DNA of 64,000 bases from Riemerella anatipestifer (GTDB taxonomy: Bacteria > Bacteroidota > Bacteroidia > Flavobacteriales > Weeksellaceae): positions 1,054,001 to 1,118,000 of the forward strand of contig NZ_CP073239.1 in the NCBI RefSeq assembly GCF_009670965.2, read 5' to 3'. This document shows positions 9,527 to 19,480 of the stretch, one piece after another. The notes under the pieces are model-generated. The model was not told the origin of the DNA and made no database searches. It saw only the letters and a list, made by a program, of their open reading frames with translations. A program made the position numbers and the translations under genes. Within the stretch, counting starts at the first letter, position 1; the number at the start of each line of letters is the position of its first letter.

Positions 9527-10234
9527 TTAAATATTTCCTTTTAGAAAATCTTGTCTTAGAGGTTCATCTAGTTTTTCTATGGCATATCTTAGAGTAGTTC
9601 TTGGCATAGCGGTATAATGCTGTTTGAGGAACTCTAATAATACTTCTTCATTTCTTTTGCCTAGTTCTCTTAACATCCAGCCATTAGCTTTATGCATTAA
9701 GTCGTGAGGGTGGTTAAGGTGTTTCAAGATGAGTTTTTGAGGGAGAGAATACTGCTTTTTTCGTATGTAATAAAGCATTGATACTACTGCAATTCTATTA
9801 TGCCACAGATTTTTAGAATTAGCTAGACTGTCTAAAAGATATTCAGCATCGTTATCAAAACAATATCTGCCCAAAAGTTTATAAGCGGAAGTATCTACCA
9901 AATCCCAATTATTAACGCCTTCAAGGTTTGATAAATAAAAATCTATCAACTCTTTTCGTTTTGAAGATGTTTTTTCAAATTTTAACACGAGCATAAGCAG
10001 TGCAGTCAATCTATGTTCATGTATTTTTGACTGTAGGAGTTGCTTAATATCTTCCAAAGAAACTGTTTGCCAAAAAGCTTTTGCAACTTGCCTTTGGTCT
10101 GGTACGGTAACACCAATAAATAGGTCTCTCTCGGCATATTCTCCTTTATTAGCTTTAAAATATTTAAGACTAAATGTAGCTCTTTGCTTGTCGGATAAAT
10201 CTTTGAGGGCTTGTTTAATTTCTTGTAAAATCAT
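9527..10234 (-). CDS. AlkD-like DNA alkylation repair protein (HEAT-like repeats)
   Basis: From the ATG at 10234 the protein has 235 aa; the GTG 30 bases upstream is less likely. It is all-helical with the AlkD signature NWDLVDTSAYKLLGRY (about residues 116-131) and WMLRELGKRN near the C-terminal third. AlkD glycosylases excise bulky or cationic alkylated purines without base flipping, using HEAT-like repeats and Trp/Asp residues of the type seen here. It lies one base upstream of the YdeI-like gene in the same direction. Confidence 0.88.
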   Translation of the reverse strand: MILQEIKQALKDLSDKQRATFSLKYFKANKGEYAERDLFIGVTVPDQRQVAKAFWQTVSLEDIKQLLQSKIHEHRLTALLMLVLKFEKTSSKRKELIDFYLSNLEGVNNWDLVDTSAYKLLGRYCFDNDAEYLLDSLANSKNLWHNRIAVVSMLYYIRKKQYSLPQKLILKHLNHPHDLMHKANGWMLRELGKRNEEVLLEFLKQHYTAMPRTTLRYAIEKLDEPLRQDFLKGNI

Positions 10235-10300
10235 TTTGCAAATGTAGTAGATTATAGGATACACTCATTTAAAAAAATAATGACTATATTTGTTCTGCTA

Positions 10301-10672
10301 ATGAGTAAAAAAGTCTGCATATTGTTTTTGCTACTGTGTTTAGGTATTTTTATTTTTCCTAAGCAGAATGGTTATGCAAGTATGACGAAAGTGGTGCAAG
10401 TAGAGTCTTCTAACTGTTGTGGAGAGAAGCATTCTAAGGAGTGTTGTTCTACTCATTCTAAAGGAGAAAATCAGCATCAAAACCCTTGTGGAACGGATTG
10501 TAATAAATGCCCTAATGTTTATTCATTTAATCAATTAGTCTATTCCTTGGATACCACTCAATGGGTGGCTTTATGTCATTTAAAATTTCATAAAAAACCA
10601 AATACTCATTATTTCAGATTTATTCCTACTAAGCCTTTAGTAGAGATTTGGCAACCACCCAAAATAGGTTAA
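10301..10672 (+). CDS. Small secreted Cys-rich protein, probably metal binding
   Basis: The ATG at 10301 gives a 123-aa protein with a signal peptide (MSKKVCILFLLLCLGIFIFP). The mature part has paired cysteines (Cys39-40, Cys48-49) and Cys63/67/70 mixed with His (GEKHSKECCSTHS, CGTDCNKCP), and ends in WQPPKIG. It resembles the small 'HYC_CC_PP'-type proteins of Bacteroidetes, but I cannot confirm the match. It lies 106 bp upstream of an HMA-domain TonB receptor and very likely serves the same metal, probably copper. That function is inferred from context and cysteines only. Confidence 0.65.
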   Translation: MSKKVCILFLLLCLGIFIFPKQNGYASMTKVVQVESSNCCGEKHSKECCSTHSKGENQHQNPCGTDCNKCPNVYSFNQLVYSLDTTQWVALCHLKFHKKPNTHYFRFIPTKPLVEIWQPPKIG

Positions 10673-10684
10673 TTTATTAAGTGT

Positions 10685-10710
10685 TTTTTAGGTAAGATAA
10701 TCCTAAAAAT
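10685..10710 (+). terminator. Hairpin between Cys-rich gene and metal TonB receptor
   Basis: Stem TTTTTAGG / CCTAAAAA with a short loop. It could be a weak terminator or an attenuator that sets the ratio of the two genes; the T tract is short. Confidence 0.4.
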
Positions 10711-10778
10711 AGCAGTTAAAATATCGTTTCGTTAAATAATGAAATGATAATGTTTCGTATAAATTAAACCTAAAATCA

Positions 10779-13145
10779 ATGAAAAATAGATTAAAAGGAG
10801 CAATGCTAATTGTTCTAATATTGGTGTTTGCAAATCATATAAAAGCACAAATTCAAAATCCTAAGACAGAAACTGCCATAGTATTAGGTAACTGTGGTAT
10901 GTGTAAGGCAACCATAGAAAAAGCAGCTAATGAGGAAAATATAGTGGAAGCTGTTTGGGATAAAGAAAAGAAAATCCTTACTTATACTTATGATTCTAAA
11001 AAGACTTCAAAAGAAAAAATTCTTAAAAAAATCGCAGAAGTAGGGTATGATAATGAGTTGTATAGAGCAGATAAGGATACTTATAAGAAGCTACCCCAAT
11101 GCTGTTTATACACTAGAAGACTTTCTAATACTACACCAAAATCCGAGGAAGATTCCATTCAGAAAGATAACCATCATCACGACCATCATCAAAAAGCGAA
11201 GCAAATAGATGAGGTTGTGGTTACCAAAGTAGGAGAGGCTACATCACTAAATAAAAAAGAAGTGGGTTTAACGTTTAATATTTCTTCTAAAGAGCTTCTA
11301 AAAGCCGCTTGTTGTAATCTCTCCGAAAGTTTTGAGACTAATGCAACGGTAGATGTGGCTTTTACCAACGCTGTAACAGGGACAAAACAACTTAGAATGC
11401 TAGGTTTGGAGCAAAAATATACCAGTCTTACCAAGGAACTTTTGCCCGAAATAAGAGGGCTAGCAACTGCTTATGGGCTTAATTTTATTCCTGGTAGATG
11501 GATTGGTGGCATACAGCTTACCAAAGGAGGAAGTACTGTGGTTAGTGGCTACGAGGGCATTACAGGGCAAATTAACACAGAGTTAGTCAAGTTTAACCAA
11601 ACTCCAAAAACAGAACTTAATTTCTTTGCTGATGAAAATGGGCGTACAGAGTTTAACCTCGTTAATACTTCGTTGCTTTCTGAACATTGGAATCAGTCTA
11701 TTCTAGTACACGCTAATGGAACTTTTCCAGAAATGGACAGAAATAAAGATGGATTTTTAGACCAACCTAAAGGTCATCAACTTAATGTAACTTACCTGTT
11801 GAACTATACTGATTTAGACCATACAGGCTGGGGAAATCATTTAGGACTGAATGTGGTTAAAGATGAAAGGAAGGCTGGACAGGTTGGTTATGATTGGACA
11901 AAAACTCAAGACCAACAAAATCTTTATGGTGTAGGTGTTGATATTTCTAGGTTCCAAATTTGGAATAAAACAGGTTATGTTTTTAAAGGAAAGCCTTATC
12001 AAAGCTTAGGATTTATCAATCAGTTTACCTATCATCAGCAGGATAGCTTTTTCGGAAAGAGAACTTATTTTGGAAAACAGCAATCTTTCTATTCCAATTT
12101 AATTTTTGAAAGTATTATTGGAAATACTAATCATAAATATAAAGTAGGAGGGAGCTTTTTGTATGATGCTTATAATGAAGATTATTTAGCTCAAAATTTT
12201 ATAAGAACGGAGCGAGTGGCAGGGGCTTTTGCAGAATATACACTCACGGGAGCAGCTTATACTTTGGTGGCAGGATTGAGGTCCGATTTCCATAATTTGG
12301 CAGGGACACAACTTTCTCCTAGATTGAATTTTAAGTATGATATTAACGATAAAACCATTGTAAGGCTAAGTGCAGGAAGAGGATTTAGAACGGCTAATAT
12401 CTTTGCGGAAAATCAAAACTTTTTTGCCTCTAATAGGGCAATAGAGGTACTGAATCCTAACGGAAAAGTTTACGGACTTTCTCCAGAAATAGCATGGAAT
12501 TACGGGCTAAGTTTGCAGAAAGAGTTTAAACTTTTTAAGAGAAAGGCTTCATGGGTAACAGATGTTTTTCGCACCGATTTTCAAAATCAAGTAATAGTAG
12601 ATTTAGACTATTCTCCTCAAAAAATGCTTTTTTATAATTTAGAAGGCAAGTCTAGGGCATTGGCTTTCCAGACCCAGCTGGATTTTAGCCCAGCCAACAG
12701 ATTAGATTTTAGGCTGGCTTATAAGTATTATGATGTATGGGCAGATTATCTAGAGGGAAGACGGGAAGTTCCATTTATGGCAAAACACAGAGGGTTTATC
12801 AATGTGGCATATTCTACGGTAAAAAATAGTAAACAGGCTTACTGGAATTTAGATGCTACTTTGCAGTGGGTTGGCGTTCAAAGGTTGCCTAATACTTACC
12901 AAAACCCAGAAGAATACCAAAACAAAGCGTTTACGAAGCCTTACGCTCTACTGAATGCTCAAATATCAAGGTTTTTTAATCGTAATATTAGATTGTATTT
13001 AGGGGCAGAAAACTTAACTTCCTATACTCAAAAACGCCCAATCATAGATGTTAAAAATCCTTTTGGTAAATCCTTTGACGGTGGAATGATTTATGCACCC
13101 ATTATGCCTACCAACTTTTATACGGGTATAGATGTGAGTTTTTAA
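10779..13145 (+). CDS. TonB-dependent receptor with N-terminal heavy-metal-associated (HMA) domain
   Basis: A 788-aa outer membrane receptor. After a signal peptide (ends near HIKAQ, residue 24) comes an HMA-like domain with the metal motif GNCGMC (Cys39, Cys42). Next are Cys108-109, a His cluster HHHDHH (132-137) and a TonB-box-like IDEVVVT (143-149). The plug follows (CCNLSESFE, GGSTVVSGYEGITGQIN) and then a ~550-residue barrel ending in FYTGIDVSF. HMA domains bind Cu+ or similar soft metals, so uptake of copper or a copper complex is the likely job. The small Cys-rich gene upstream supports this. No metal-responsive operator was recognised. Confidence 0.88.
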   Translation: MKNRLKGAMLIVLILVFANHIKAQIQNPKTETAIVLGNCGMCKATIEKAANEENIVEAVWDKEKKILTYTYDSKKTSKEKILKKIAEVGYDNELYRADKDTYKKLPQCCLYTRRLSNTTPKSEEDSIQKDNHHHDHHQKAKQIDEVVVTKVGEATSLNKKEVGLTFNISSKELLKAACCNLSESFETNATVDVAFTNAVTGTKQLRMLGLEQKYTSLTKELLPEIRGLATAYGLNFIPGRWIGGIQLTKGGSTVVSGYEGITGQINTELVKFNQTPKTELNFFADENGRTEFNLVNTSLLSEHWNQSILVHANGTFPEMDRNKDGFLDQPKGHQLNVTYLLNYTDLDHTGWGNHLGLNVVKDERKAGQVGYDWTKTQDQQNLYGVGVDISRFQIWNKTGYVFKGKPYQSLGFINQFTYHQQDSFFGKRTYFGKQQSFYSNLIFESIIGNTNHKYKVGGSFLYDAYNEDYLAQNFIRTERVAGAFAEYTLTGAAYTLVAGLRSDFHNLAGTQLSPRLNFKYDINDKTIVRLSAGRGFRTANIFAENQNFFASNRAIEVLNPNGKVYGLSPEIAWNYGLSLQKEFKLFKRKASWVTDVFRTDFQNQVIVDLDYSPQKMLFYNLEGKSRALAFQTQLDFSPANRLDFRLAYKYYDVWADYLEGRREVPFMAKHRGFINVAYSTVKNSKQAYWNLDATLQWVGVQRLPNTYQNPEEYQNKAFTKPYALLNAQISRFFNRNIRLYLGAENLTSYTQKRPIIDVKNPFGKSFDGGMIYAPIMPTNFYTGIDVSF

Positions 13146-13175
13146 GTAAAATGAATATAATAACTCTTAAAAATA

Positions 13176-13207
13176 AAAAGCCGATACACTTGTGTATCGG
13201 CTTTTTT
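13176..13207. terminator. Bidirectional rho-independent terminator
   Basis: Stem AAAAAGCCGATACAC / GTGTATCGGCTTTTT between two convergent TonB receptor genes, with a perfect 15-bp arm and a tiny loop. Confidence 0.9.
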
Positions 13208-13227
13208 ATCTAATAAAGTAGACCTTT

Positions 13228-16200
13228 TTAGAAAGTATATTTAAATCCTAGTACAGCACTCCATGTAGTAAATCTGCTGCTTACAGGTCTATAAGGAGAA
13301 GATACTAAATCTTTACCATCTCTTTCCATTTGGAAGTTAGGATTTGCGGTTAGAGTTCTATCAGCAACTCTTAAGATAGCAGCTCCATAAGAACTTATGT
13401 TATAATCTTGAACGCCCCATCTAGAGTTAAGCATATTTCCAAAATTGATTATATCACAAGTAATCTGGATTTTATCTCCTTTTCTTACCATATTTGTAAA
13501 TAAGTTTTGAGTAAGTCTTATATCAAAACGGTTTAACCAAGGTAAAAGAAACTCGTTGCGAGGTAATATTTGCCCTCTGTATTTTTCTAGACCATTATCA
13601 GCAACAAACTTATCGAATGCTTTTCTTTGTTGGTCAGCAGTAAATACAACAGCTCCTCCACTTGTAATATCAACAAATTTCATGTCTGCTGTATTTTTTG
13701 GAATGTAAAGAAGGTCATTAGAAATACCATCTCCATTCACATCATTAGCATAGTAGTAAGAGAATCTACCCTGATGTCCTCCAGTATAATAAACTCCTAA
13801 AGTAGTTCCTTTAATAGTGTAGCTAAGATTTGCAACTACTCTATGAGGAATAGCGAATGCAGAAGTGCTTAAGAATTGCTGGTTAGGAGTATCTACCGTT
13901 GGAGAACCACCCCAAGCTGAAGAAGCACTAGAGCCAGAGTTTGAAGAAACTTCTTTAGCCTCTGAGTAAGTATAGAATACTGAACCAGATAATCCGTTCC
14001 AAGGTCTTAAAGTAGCACCAACAGTAGCAGAGAATGCATAACCTTTTGTTCTTGTGTTTGTAAGTACAGTAGCAGCATTACCTCCAATAGCAGAGTTGTA
14101 CTGATAAGATGCTTTGTTAGGATAAAACACTCTGTCTACTCCAGCGTAGGTCATTCTAACATCAGATTCTTTTCTATTAGCTCCAAACTGGAATACCGCA
14201 TTTACATCTCTAGTGTAAAGGATATCAGAAGATAGTGTTAAGTAAGTATTAGGAATTTTATAGTCTACTCCTAAACTAGATCTCCATACAGATGGCATCT
14301 TGAAGTTTTCATCAACTAGAGAGAATGTATTTGGTACACCATCTTTTGGAGTTTGAATAAATACATTCTCAGCACCTCTAGGTACATTTTTTAGGTGATA
14401 GTAAATATCTCCAGGTTGGAATCTTACATTTCCTATCCAGCTTGCAACATCTGCGTAAGAACCTGGTTCCACTGTATTTTGGAGAACACCAGCATTGGTT
14501 GGCATATTGGTAAACCATACGAAAGGAACTCTACCCGTGAAGATACCTGTACCTCCTCTAATAACTAATGAGCGATCTCCGTTTACATCATAATTGAATC
14601 CAAAACGAGGAGAAAGCATCACTCTTGATTTTGGCCACTTCCCTGAGTTGTATGTTCTTTCCTCACCATTAACGCCTAAAAGTTTGAGATTGTCAATAGC
14701 TTCATTAGGAGTTAATTTATTAAGATAAAGTGGTAACTCAGCTCTTAAACCTACTGTGAAGTTAAAACGGTCATTAAGTGTTACTTTATCTTGAACATAA
14801 GCAGATGCTAATCCAAAATTAATTCTAGAGTAAGTGTCTTGCCCTTGATAAGGGTAAGTAAGACCAAACATAATAGGTGCAACTTCAGCTGAAGTACCTG
14901 TTTTTAAGAAATCTTCTACAGAGGCATATCTGTAATACCCTGTACCCATTCTAGTAAATGAGTTTCCGAATTTTTGAAGTTCAAAAGCAACCCCTCCTGT
15001 AACAGAGTGTTTCCCTGAAATATAAGTTAAGTTGTTTATGAATGAATAGTTCTTGTTTACAACATCATTTAAATACGAGAATAATTCTGTTCCAAAACTA
15101 ATATAGTTACCTCCTGTTGAAGAACCATCCCAAATATCAACAAATGGGAATAAAGACTTAGAAGGTGTTGTTCTTGTATCTTGAATATTTGAGTAAGTAA
15201 ATAAGAACTTATTTGATAATTTAGAAGTGAATGTGGAGTTAAGCTCGGCAGTTAATGATTGTACTTTATTGTTAAATCCATAATTACCATTCTCGAAAGT
15301 CATGGCTCTGTCGCTCACACGTCCCCAAGCTGATCTAGGAGAAGGTCCAGATGTAGGGTTAGCGGTTTGCATAGAGTTACCATCTAAAATATTGTACCTA
15401 ATGGCAAATTTATGTTTATCGCTAATGTTCCAATCTAATCTTACTAAAAGTTTATCTCCTGTTTGCATTGCTTCGTTAGCATAGCCTTGATATCTACCTG
15501 GGTCGTATCCCCATGTGTTAATTAAGTGATTTCTGACAGCAATTAGGTCACTTTCTTTAACTCTTGAGATGTTTGAAACAGGGTTAGATACACCATCTTG
15601 AGATGCCTTCCATAAGTTTGCTCCAGATGCATTTGCTCCTGTTGAGGTCTCCCTTTCTGCACTAACAAAGAAGAATAATTTGTTTTTTACTATCGGTCCT
15701 CCTATGGTAAGACCATTTGTGATTTTTGCTCCAGATAATCTGTCTATATTTTCACCGTTTATTCTCCAGCCATTAAGTTCTTTTGCATTATAATATCCGT
15801 ATAAAGATCCTTGGAATTTATTTGTTCCCGATTTTGTAACAGCATTTATCCCTGCTCCAGTAAATCCTGATTGGGTAACATCAAAAGGAGCAATGTTAAC
15901 CGTGATTTCTTGAATGGCGTCCAAAGAAATAGGCTGAGCACTACCACCAGGTAGAGGGTTACCACTAAGCCCAAACCCATTATTAAAGTTAGCACCATCT
16001 ATCTGTAGATTGTTATATCTAGAGTCTCTACCGGCGAAAGAAGTACCATTAGATTGAGGTGTTAATCTAGTAAACTCTGTAATACTACGAGAAGATTGTG
16101 GAAGTTCCTGAATTTGTTTTAATCCAACATTAACGCCTGCACCGGCTTTATTACCACTTTTTCCTTTACCTCCAGAAAGTACTACTTCTTGGATAGTCTT

Positions 16201-16560
16201 AGTTTTGGTGTTTTCTCCCAAAGTAGCATTTAAAACATAAGGTCTGTCAAGTTCAATATAAACATCCTCGTAAACTGTTGGTGCTTGACCAGGATATTGT
16301 ATTTCAACTTTATAAGGACCTCCTACTCTCATGTTAGGAAGGTTAAAACTTCCAGAGTTACTTGATTTAGCCGAATAGACAGTTCCTGAAGGGATGTGTG
16401 TAGCTTTGATGTTAGCACTGGTGGATTTTTGACCTGAAACAGTAGTTACCACCCCAGTCATACTTCCTGTAGTTACCTGAGCTTGCATCGTTCCATAACC
16501 ACAAAACGCTATAGCAGCGATTAAAACGGTCTTTTTCATTGACCCCATGTTCTTTACCAT
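13228..16560 (-). CDS. Oar-like TonB-dependent receptor with carboxypeptidase-regulatory-like domain
   Basis: A 1110-aa receptor. After the signal peptide (ending TMQAQ) there is a carboxypeptidase-regulatory-like Ig domain (about 28-115), then a plug with the Oar signature GAGINAVTKSGTNKF and a long barrel ending in AVLGFKYTF. Oar-type receptors are large outer membrane proteins; in other bacteria they take part in protein or peptide transport and adhesion. Here the substrate is unknown. I keep the ATG at 16560 because it lies 35 bases after the shared -7 box, as in the next receptor gene. ATGs at 16548 and 16539 are alternatives. Confidence 0.9.
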   Translation of the reverse strand: MVKNMGSMKKTVLIAAIAFCGYGTMQAQVTTGSMTGVVTTVSGQKSTSANIKATHIPSGTVYSAKSSNSGSFNLPNMRVGGPYKVEIQYPGQAPTVYEDVYIELDRPYVLNATLGENTKTKTIQEVVLSGGKGKSGNKAGAGVNVGLKQIQELPQSSRSITEFTRLTPQSNGTSFAGRDSRYNNLQIDGANFNNGFGLSGNPLPGGSAQPISLDAIQEITVNIAPFDVTQSGFTGAGINAVTKSGTNKFQGSLYGYYNAKELNGWRINGENIDRLSGAKITNGLTIGGPIVKNKLFFFVSAERETSTGANASGANLWKASQDGVSNPVSNISRVKESDLIAVRNHLINTWGYDPGRYQGYANEAMQTGDKLLVRLDWNISDKHKFAIRYNILDGNSMQTANPTSGPSPRSAWGRVSDRAMTFENGNYGFNNKVQSLTAELNSTFTSKLSNKFLFTYSNIQDTRTTPSKSLFPFVDIWDGSSTGGNYISFGTELFSYLNDVVNKNYSFINNLTYISGKHSVTGGVAFELQKFGNSFTRMGTGYYRYASVEDFLKTGTSAEVAPIMFGLTYPYQGQDTYSRINFGLASAYVQDKVTLNDRFNFTVGLRAELPLYLNKLTPNEAIDNLKLLGVNGEERTYNSGKWPKSRVMLSPRFGFNYDVNGDRSLVIRGGTGIFTGRVPFVWFTNMPTNAGVLQNTVEPGSYADVASWIGNVRFQPGDIYYHLKNVPRGAENVFIQTPKDGVPNTFSLVDENFKMPSVWRSSLGVDYKIPNTYLTLSSDILYTRDVNAVFQFGANRKESDVRMTYAGVDRVFYPNKASYQYNSAIGGNAATVLTNTRTKGYAFSATVGATLRPWNGLSGSVFYTYSEAKEVSSNSGSSASSAWGGSPTVDTPNQQFLSTSAFAIPHRVVANLSYTIKGTTLGVYYTGGHQGRFSYYYANDVNGDGISNDLLYIPKNTADMKFVDITSGGAVVFTADQQRKAFDKFVADNGLEKYRGQILPRNEFLLPWLNRFDIRLTQNLFTNMVRKGDKIQITCDIINFGNMLNSRWGVQDYNISSYGAAILRVADRTLTANPNFQMERDGKDLVSSPYRPVSSRFTTWSAVLGFKYTF

Positions 16561-16579
16561 GACAAAATGTATTTTAAAG

Positions 16580-16654
16580 TAAGTTTTTCGGTGACAAATA
16601 TCGTTAATTATTCTTTAACTAATTTTAACTTTATGTTAATTTTTAAATTGAATT
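16580..16654 (-). promoter_or_regulatory. Leader/promoter shared with the next TonB receptor, copy A
   Basis: About 75 bp that match 19481-19556 with only three mismatches over the first ~55 bases. On the minus strand it holds GATATTTG (16595-16602), one base off the Bacteroidetes -7 box TAnnTTTG, preceded by GTTAAA-type A/T tracts. The conservation of position relative to both start codons argues for a common promoter or 5' leader. Confidence 0.65.
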
Positions 16655-16801
16655 AAATAAAATGATTTTTTATTAAAATGTTGTTTTTTAGTGTTTTATG
16701 TAATATGAATTTACCTTGACTACTTTGTTAAATAATTGATGAATTATATAAGATTTTGGCTCTCTCAAGAAAGTAAGTAATCTATTTGATAATAAAAACA
16801 A

Positions 16802-16829
16802 AAAAACCAATGCATATGCATTGGTTTTT
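16802..16829 (-). terminator. Rho-independent terminator of the upstream TonB receptor
   Basis: Perfect palindrome AAAACCAATGCAT / ATGCATTGGTTTT with flanking A/T tracts, 24 bp after the stop at 16853 on the minus strand. Confidence 0.85.
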
Positions 16830-16852
16830 CACTATTTAAGGTTTTTATTTTC

Positions 16853-19459
16853 TTAGAATGTAAAGCTCACAGAAGCAGACCATGTTCTTCCGAAACCAAA
16901 AAATACTTCATTAGAGGTGTCTAAACCTTTGTAAGTGTTGTTTTTCAGATAAGCATCATACTGTTGCTGTGCAGTAACTCCAGTAGTGGTGTTGTCTTTA
17001 AAGTCAGCCACTGTTTTAGCATGATTGTTAGTTCTTGCTTCAGCAATGTAAGTGGTATCAAAAACATTATAGACATTACCTCTGAAAGTAAATGCGTTTC
17101 TATTATTTAGCTTTAACTTATAAGAAAGCCCTAAGTCCATCAGGTTATAGCTAGGTAGTTTAAGAGAACCCTTATGGTTAGCTACAGTAAAGTTGCTAGG
17201 ATTGATATCAGCATATAAATTGTCTACATATCTCCAGTCAGCGTTTAAAGATAAATCTTCTACTGGTCTAATTGCTAATCCTAAGCTGGTTGTTAATTGA
17301 GCGGAGTTTCCTACTTTTACATTATCTAGATAAAGGGTAATTTGGTCTACAGCTTTATTATTAGCTCCTAGAATAGGTGAGTTACTATCATCAAAATAAC
17401 TTGCAGAAACATTTCCTTTATACTGCCAGTTTCCTGCAGAGAACATACCAACTAGTGATATTAACTTGGAAACTTTATATTCCATATCTACCTCTATACC
17501 CTTGTGTACTTGGGTAACACCAAAGATACTCGCTGTACCTTGTATAGTTTGTGTTTTACCACTAGCATCTGTTAATACAGGATAGTTTCCTTGAGCATCA
17601 GGTGCTACGTTATAATTATATAGGCTGAATGTATTTCTGTTAGAAATAACTCTATTACCCCAGTAGGTTCTATAAAGGTTTAAGTTAGCATTAAAGTTGT
17701 TAGATCTGAAACTATATCCTACCTCTGTTCCAAATATTTTTTCATTAGTAAGATTAGGATTTAGATAGTTTCTGTTGTTAGGGTACACTGCATCAAAAAA
17801 TGGCTGACGCTCATAGTATCCAACATTAGCAAACACATTGTGGTTTTCGTTGATATTGTAGTTAGCACCTGTTTTTACATTAAAACCAATAAGGTTGTTA
17901 AATCCTGTTTTGGTTTTCATTGCAGAATCAGGGTTTGTAGTTACCGCTAATGTTCCTGGTAGTAAAAAGTGGTCTATTCTTTGGAATGATTGGTTAGACA
18001 AGGAACCTTGGAAGAATGCAGATAGTTTATCACTAGTATATTCTAACTGACCAAACACACCTCCCCAAAGAACTTCACCATCATTGTTATAAGAAATAGC
18101 CTCATGGTTTATTTTGGCAAAAGGATTCCAAGGTGCTCTATCCGTGTAAGTTGTTGTAAGTTGTCTAGTAGGATTAGCTAAGCTCTTATTAGATGTATCT
18201 GTATAGTAATTAGCTCCTAACAAATCGTTTAGTACTTGATAGTGCATTCCCTTATAATATCTACCATCTAAACCAACACTCATTTTTAAATTAGAATTAA
18301 ATTTGTGAGTGAAGTTGGTTAAGAAACCATACCAGTCATGTTGATTGATACCAGATCTTCTAAGAATTTTAGGAGAACTAGGGTTAGCAGAGTTATCCGC
18401 TACCATTTGATCTATATTTAATTGACCATTAGTCATTCTATATCCTTCTAAATTTCTTGCAATAAGAGGGCTGGTTCCACCACCACCTCTTCCCCAAGAG
18501 CCGTAGATTACAGTTGCTAAATCATTGTTAGAATTAATCTTCCAGTTCCAGTTAAACATGGCTACTGGTTTGTGGTAATAGTTTACCCACCAAGCATATT
18601 TTTCTCCATCAAGATAACCCCAGTCAGCGTTGTAGCGTCTGTTAGGTTTTCCATCTGTGCTATATTTTATATAGTCAGCAATGGTAATTTGATTTCTCCT
18701 TTGTTCGTGCCATTGCGGAGCACCTGTAATTGTAAATTGGAAATCGTGAGCTTTATTAGGTTGAAATCCTAATGCGAAGTAGTAGTTATATCCTTCAAAA
18801 TCAGTTCCATCAGCATACATTGCCCCCGCCGTTCTACTCATTAAGAAAGAAGAAGACCATCCTTTTTCATTTTTACCTGTGTTGTATGAAAATAAAGACT
18901 TGTGATAACCGTCATTACCTATTCCAACACTCACTATTCCCTGTTGTTTTTTGTCAGCTGCTCGTGAAACAATGTTGATAGTTCCCCCCACAGAAGCGAT
19001 AGCTAACTTGGAAGCACCAAGACCTCTTTGGACTTGCATTGCAGATGTAACATCAGAAAGCCCAGCCCAGTTAGACCAGTATACTTTGCCGTTTTCCATA
19101 TCGTTAACAGGCATACCGTTAATCATTACAGCAATGTTTTCTTGAGCAAAACCTCTAATGTTTATTCTAGAGTCTCCAAAACCACCACCACTCTTTGTTG
19201 CATAAACAGATGGTGTGGAGTTAAGAATTTCAGGGAACTCTTGGTTACCCAATTTTTCTACGATTTTAGACTCTTTAATAGTGGAAACAGCTACAGGTGT
19301 TTTTCTGTCTTTGGCAATGTCTGCTACCCCTGTAAGAACTACGGTCTCAATATCTTTAGACCTTGCTGAATCTTTTACCGACTGTGCGAAATAAACGCTT
19401 GCAGTAGAGAGTGTTACTACGGCTGTAAACGCCGTCTTTCTTAAAGCATTAATTTTCAT
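16853..19459 (-). CDS. TonB-dependent receptor
   Basis: From the ATG at 19459 (signal peptide from MKINALRKTAF to VYFAQ) the protein has 868 aa; the TTG at 19498 overlaps the promoter and is rejected. The plug domain is clear: VVLTGVADIAKDRKTPVAVS, then INIRGFAQENIAVMINGMPVNDME and LGASKLAIASVGGTINIV. The barrel ends in WSASVSFTF, the usual C-terminal aromatic for outer membrane insertion. There is no N-terminal carboxypeptidase-like domain, unlike the next receptor. The substrate is unknown. No SusD partner gene is adjacent. Confidence 0.9.
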   Translation of the reverse strand: MKINALRKTAFTAVVTLSTASVYFAQSVKDSARSKDIETVVLTGVADIAKDRKTPVAVSTIKESKIVEKLGNQEFPEILNSTPSVYATKSGGGFGDSRINIRGFAQENIAVMINGMPVNDMENGKVYWSNWAGLSDVTSAMQVQRGLGASKLAIASVGGTINIVSRAADKKQQGIVSVGIGNDGYHKSLFSYNTGKNEKGWSSSFLMSRTAGAMYADGTDFEGYNYYFALGFQPNKAHDFQFTITGAPQWHEQRRNQITIADYIKYSTDGKPNRRYNADWGYLDGEKYAWWVNYYHKPVAMFNWNWKINSNNDLATVIYGSWGRGGGGTSPLIARNLEGYRMTNGQLNIDQMVADNSANPSSPKILRRSGINQHDWYGFLTNFTHKFNSNLKMSVGLDGRYYKGMHYQVLNDLLGANYYTDTSNKSLANPTRQLTTTYTDRAPWNPFAKINHEAISYNNDGEVLWGGVFGQLEYTSDKLSAFFQGSLSNQSFQRIDHFLLPGTLAVTTNPDSAMKTKTGFNNLIGFNVKTGANYNINENHNVFANVGYYERQPFFDAVYPNNRNYLNPNLTNEKIFGTEVGYSFRSNNFNANLNLYRTYWGNRVISNRNTFSLYNYNVAPDAQGNYPVLTDASGKTQTIQGTASIFGVTQVHKGIEVDMEYKVSKLISLVGMFSAGNWQYKGNVSASYFDDSNSPILGANNKAVDQITLYLDNVKVGNSAQLTTSLGLAIRPVEDLSLNADWRYVDNLYADINPSNFTVANHKGSLKLPSYNLMDLGLSYKLKLNNRNAFTFRGNVYNVFDTTYIAEARTNNHAKTVADFKDNTTTGVTAQQQYDAYLKNNTYKGLDTSNEVFFGFGRTWSASVSFTF

Positions 19460-19480
19460 AAGATTTATTATATCTAAAAA

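Noticed and set aside
10264..10264. Upstream GTG start for the AlkD-like gene
   Set aside because: The extension (MYPIIYYICK) has no family resemblance and overlaps the region before the divergent gene; ATG at 10234 fits better.
10710..10778. Metal or cobalamin riboswitch before the HMA TonB receptor
   Set aside because: The gap is too short and lacks the conserved boxes; only a simple hairpin is seen.
19028..19369. 113-aa ORF on the plus strand
   Set aside because: Lies antisense within the TonB receptor gene; composition (Cys, Ser, Val rich) is typical of a shadow frame.
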